Source: Mycobacterium sp. JS623 (lineage in GTDB: Bacteria; Actinomycetota; Actinomycetes; Mycobacteriales; Mycobacteriaceae). From it: DNA of 64,000 nucleotides. The position numbers and the translations under genes are program-made. The stretch is from NCBI RefSeq assembly GCF_000328565.1, contig NC_019966.1, forward strand, positions 3,286,001 through 3,350,000. Direction: 5' to 3'. Under the pieces are notes generated by a model. That model was not told the origin of the DNA, searched no databases, and was given only the letters and a program-made list of their open reading frames with translations. This document shows positions 61,842-64,000 of the stretch, piece after piece (position 1 is the stretch's first letter; each line of letters starts with the position of its first letter).

Positions 61842-62915
61842 TTAGCTGCGGTACAAGCCCTTCCCGGTCACCAGCGGCATATCGAGCGTCGTCCTAATGC
61901 CCGGCGCCGCGGCCACCACATCCGGAATCGCGTTCACGATCCGGCCGGCGGCGGCGAGGATGGCCGCGTAGTTGTGGTCGCCGTTGCGACTCGTTGGGCA
62001 GATGTCCATCACGTACGACGGCTCGCCGGTGATCTCGACGCGGTAGGAACCACCGGGCTGAGCGGGCTGTGCCCAATCCGGCCTCAGGTCGGGGCGCAGC
62101 CGGGTGACGTGTTCGACGACGATCACGGGCTTGCCCTCGACCATGCCCTCGATCTGGAAGCGCACTGCCGCCACGGTGCCCTTCTTGATGGTGCCGACCG
62201 CCACGTCGAAGTCCTCGGGTGCCGGTTCTTGCTCGACGCTGTCCTTGATCTCGTCGACCTCGATGCCGAGGCCCGCCGCGAGCTGCCGGATCGCGGTTCC
62301 CCACGCGATGCTCAGGATGCCCGGCTGGTAGAGCATCGGCAGGTCGCCGATCCGGTTGCCGAAGCCCATCACGTCGAACATCACCGTCGCCCCGTCGTAG
62401 GTGGCATAGTCGGCGATTTCCATGGTGCGCACCTGCTCGATGCTCTGACACGTCCCGGCGAGCGCGAACGGCAGCAGGTCGGTCGCGAATCCCGGATCGA
62501 CGCCCGTCATGAAGACGGTCGAATTGCCTTCTCGCGCAGCATCTTCGATGCGCTGGATGTACTTGTGAGGGATCACCTGCCACGGATATTGCAACACGCC
62601 GAGCCCGGAACCGACGACGTCGATACCTGCGCCAAGGATCTTGCGTACGTCGGCCATCGCGTCAGGCAGCCGGGTGTCGCCCATCGCGCAGTACACAACG
62701 CAATCGGGGTTGTCCGCGATGATCGCATCGAGATCACCGGTCGCGGCGACACCCGTCGTCACGTCGAGCCCGGCGAGCTCACCGGCGTCTCGGCCTACCT
62801 TGGCGTCGGTCGACACCCAGACGCCGGTCAGATCGAAGCGGGCGTCCTCGACGAGTTGCTTGAGCGCGAGGCTGCCGCAGTTGCCGGTGCCGATGAGCGC
62901 AACTTGGATCGCCAT
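61842..62915 (-). CDS. Dihydrodipicolinate-reductase-like NAD(P)-binding protein
   Basis: 357 residues. VALIGTGNCGSLALKQLVED begins a Rossmann fold, VSTDAKVGRDAGELAGL lies on the nucleotide-specificity loop, and the C-terminal part IRFQIEG...HVTRLRPDLRPDW-like strand set follows DapB-like proteins of actinobacteria. True DapB is essential for lysine; this paralogue probably reduces a different substrate, perhaps in lipid catabolism. KstR-like site 23 bp upstream. Confidence 0.8.
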   Translation of the reverse strand: MAIQVALIGTGNCGSLALKQLVEDARFDLTGVWVSTDAKVGRDAGELAGLDVTTGVAATGDLDAIIADNPDCVVYCAMGDTRLPDAMADVRKILGAGIDVVGSGLGVLQYPWQVIPHKYIQRIEDAAREGNSTVFMTGVDPGFATDLLPFALAGTCQSIEQVRTMEIADYATYDGATVMFDVMGFGNRIGDLPMLYQPGILSIAWGTAIRQLAAGLGIEVDEIKDSVEQEPAPEDFDVAVGTIKKGTVAAVRFQIEGMVEGKPVIVVEHVTRLRPDLRPDWAQPAQPGGSYRVEITGEPSYVMDICPTSRNGDHNYAAILAAAGRIVNAIPDVVAAAPGIRTTLDMPLVTGKGLYRS

Positions 62916-62937
62916 CCTGGTTCCCTCCGGTCAGAAC

Positions 62938-62951
62938 TGGAACAGGTTCTA
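62938..62951. promoter_or_regulatory. KstR-like operator between divergent genes
   Basis: TGGAACAGGTTCTA fits TnnAACnnGTTnnA fully. It is 23 bp from the dihydrodipicolinate-reductase-like start (62915) and 36 bp from the SDR start (62987), suited to control both. Confidence 0.68.
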
Positions 62952-62986
62952 CTTGTAGCACGTGCGGCTTGATAGCCTGACCCGTC

Positions 62987-63721
62987 ATGGGACGCGTGGA
63001 CGGAAAAGTTGCACTCATCAGTGGCGGGGCGCAGGGAATGGGCGCAGCCGACGCGAGGGCGCTGGTCGCCGAGGGCGCCAAAGTGGTGATTGGTGACATC
63101 CTCGACGACAAGGGCAAGGCACTGGCCGACGAGATCGGCGAAGCTGCGCGCTACGTCCACCTCGACGTCACCCAGGCCGACGACTGGGAGGCCGCAGTCG
63201 CGACCGCGATCAACGAGTTCGGCAGGCTCAACGTTCTGGTCAACAACGCCGGGACGGTAGCGCTGGGTCAGATCGGCCAGTTCGACATGGCCAAATGGCA
63301 GAAGGTCATCGACGTCAACCTCACCGGGACGTTCCTCGGCATGCAGGCATCAGTCGAGGCGATGAAGGCCGACGGCGGCGGCTCAATCATCAACATCTCC
63401 TCGATCGAGGGGCTACGCGGTGCCGTCATGGTGCATCCCTACGTGGCTTCCAAGTGGGCAGTGCGCGGGCTGACCAAGTCCGCAGCGCTCGAGCTCGGCC
63501 CCCACAACATCCGGGTGAACTCGGTGCACCCCGGCTTCATCCGCACCCCGATGACAAAGCATTTCCCCGACAACATGCTGCGCATCCCGTTGGGCCGACC
63601 CGGTCAGCCCGAAGAGGTCGCGACGTTCGTCGTGTTCCTCGCGAGCGACGAGTCGCGGTATTCGACCGGAGCCGAGTTCGTCATGGACGGCGGTCTCACC
63701 AACGACGTGCCGCACAAGTAG
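62987..63721 (+). CDS. fabG3: SDR, 3-alpha/20-beta-hydroxysteroid dehydrogenase-like (FabG3-like)
   Basis: 244 residues. VALISGGAQGMGAADARAL (cofactor loop), VNNAGTVALG, catalytic Ser in INISSIEGLRG, and YVASKWAVRGLTKSAALELG (YxxxK). Closest to Rv2002/FabG3, an NADH-dependent 20-beta-hydroxysteroid dehydrogenase. The C-terminal DESRYSTGAEFVMDGG is standard. A KstR-like site lies upstream, supporting a steroid role. Confidence 0.85.
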   Translation: MGRVDGKVALISGGAQGMGAADARALVAEGAKVVIGDILDDKGKALADEIGEAARYVHLDVTQADDWEAAVATAINEFGRLNVLVNNAGTVALGQIGQFDMAKWQKVIDVNLTGTFLGMQASVEAMKADGGGSIINISSIEGLRGAVMVHPYVASKWAVRGLTKSAALELGPHNIRVNSVHPGFIRTPMTKHFPDNMLRIPLGRPGQPEEVATFVVFLASDESRYSTGAEFVMDGGLTNDVPHK

Positions 63722-63772
63722 CGCCTGCGCGTAACCCACTGATCCGACGCCGGCCAGTGGAAGACTTCAGCC

Positions 63773-64000
63773 ATGCACGAGGTCGACCAAACCACCGAAC
63801 AGATGGTGCGCAGTGTGCTCGCGTACGCCGAGAACCGGCTGCGAATGAACCCTGTGCCGCTCGACAAGGGGGTGCTGCCCGCCGACGAGCTTTACGACCG
63901 GCTCGATGGTGTGATCCGCGATCAGCCGCGCCCGCCCGACGAAGTGCTCGGCGTCTACACGTCGGTGATCGCGCCGAGCGTGATTTCCGCGGACAGCCCA
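63773..64000 (+). CDS. PLP-dependent decarboxylase/aminotransferase, 5' part only
   Basis: 76 residues before the window ends; no PLP Lys can be seen. The start ATG 63773 leads to MHEVDQTTEQMVRSVLAYAE, RLRMNPVPLDKGVLPADEL and GVYTSVIAPSVISADSP, which match the N-terminal helical arm of group II decarboxylases (aromatic-L-amino-acid/diaminobutyrate type). Substrate undetermined. Confidence 0.6.
   Translation, partial: MHEVDQTTEQMVRSVLAYAENRLRMNPVPLDKGVLPADELYDRLDGVIRDQPRPPDEVLGVYTSVIAPSVISADSP

Noticed and set aside
61647..62972. 441-codon plus-strand open frame
   Set aside because: Antisense to the DapB-like gene.

Overview
The window is high-GC DNA of a mycobacterium, most likely a fast-growing environmental Mycolicibacterium-type species. 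This rests on several mycobacterial hallmarks read from the translations: an MgtA/PimB-like mannosyltransferase, an antigen-85 type mycolyltransferase, a PcaA-like cyclopropane mycolic acid synthase, an LpqH-family lipoprotein, an LdtMt1-like L,D-transpeptidase, a secreted chorismate mutase, an Mpt53/CcdA-like thiol pair, F420/LLM oxidoreductases and P450s of the CYP124 and CYP125 families. No rRNA, tRNA or CRISPR array was seen. The genes are densely packed; many neighbours share 4-bp ATGA/GTGA overlaps and many convergent genes overlap at their 3' ends.

Layout. 0-4.2 kb: NTF2-like protein, N-acyl-D-amino-acid deacylase, SDR and a Tat/lipoprotein dienelactone hydrolase. 4.2-7.1 kb: mannosyltransferase, membrane and secreted proteins, and a winged-helix regulator. 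7.2-13.1 kb: a probable nutrient-scavenging cluster (MetQ-like binding protein, APC permease, glutamine-synthetase-like ligase, SfnG-like flavin monooxygenase, SfnB/DszC-like acyl-CoA-dehydrogenase-fold enzyme). 13.2-17.3 kb: cupredoxin, a small zinc-finger/HTH protein under stacked palindromes, a HAD hydrolase, and a TetR/flavin monooxygenase pair around a clear operator. 17.2-22.4 kb: lipid/steroid genes (CYP124, Baeyer-Villiger-type monooxygenase, SnoaL protein) with KstR-like operators, a frameshifted terpene-cyclase-like gene and a glycosyltransferase remnant.

22.4-32.5 kb: esterase, secreted Trp/Gly-rich protein, SRPBCC protein, serine hydrolase lipoprotein, F420 oxidoreductase, secreted thioredoxin plus CcdA, chorismate mutase, a cysteine-free Ag85 paralogue and a MarR-GNAT fusion. 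32.6-37.3 kb: cyclopropane synthase, alpha/beta hydrolase with TetR, and a SoxR-controlled SDR/QueA-like operon. 37.3-44.2 kb: small-molecule enzymes (GNAT, DCC protein, ureohydrolase, thioesterase, threonine/serine dehydratase) and a POT transporter. 44.4-52.6 kb: cell-envelope genes (DUF7159, LdtMt1-like, LpqH-like, DUF732), a fatty-acid hydroxylase with its FadR-type regulator, an XRE regulator with a shared operator, a 76-bp tandem repeat and a CYP125 paralogue.

52.8-64 kb: Pro-rich secreted protein, a two-gene unit sharing a palindrome with a TetR gene, a TetR/molybdopterin oxidoreductase unit, an IS30-family insertion sequence nested inside an older inverted repeat, then nitronate monooxygenase, HAD phosphatase, dihydrodipicolinate-reductase-like protein, a hydroxysteroid-dehydrogenase-like SDR and the start of a PLP decarboxylase. 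The most coherent theme is lipid/sterol catabolism: five sites matching the KstR consensus TnnAACnnGTTnnA (one with a mismatch) precede the P450s, the Baeyer-Villiger enzyme, the SnoaL protein, the nitronate monooxygenase and the SDR/reductase pair. Other candidates for new biology are the 7-13 kb scavenging cluster, the SoxR-QueA operon and the zinc-finger autoregulator.
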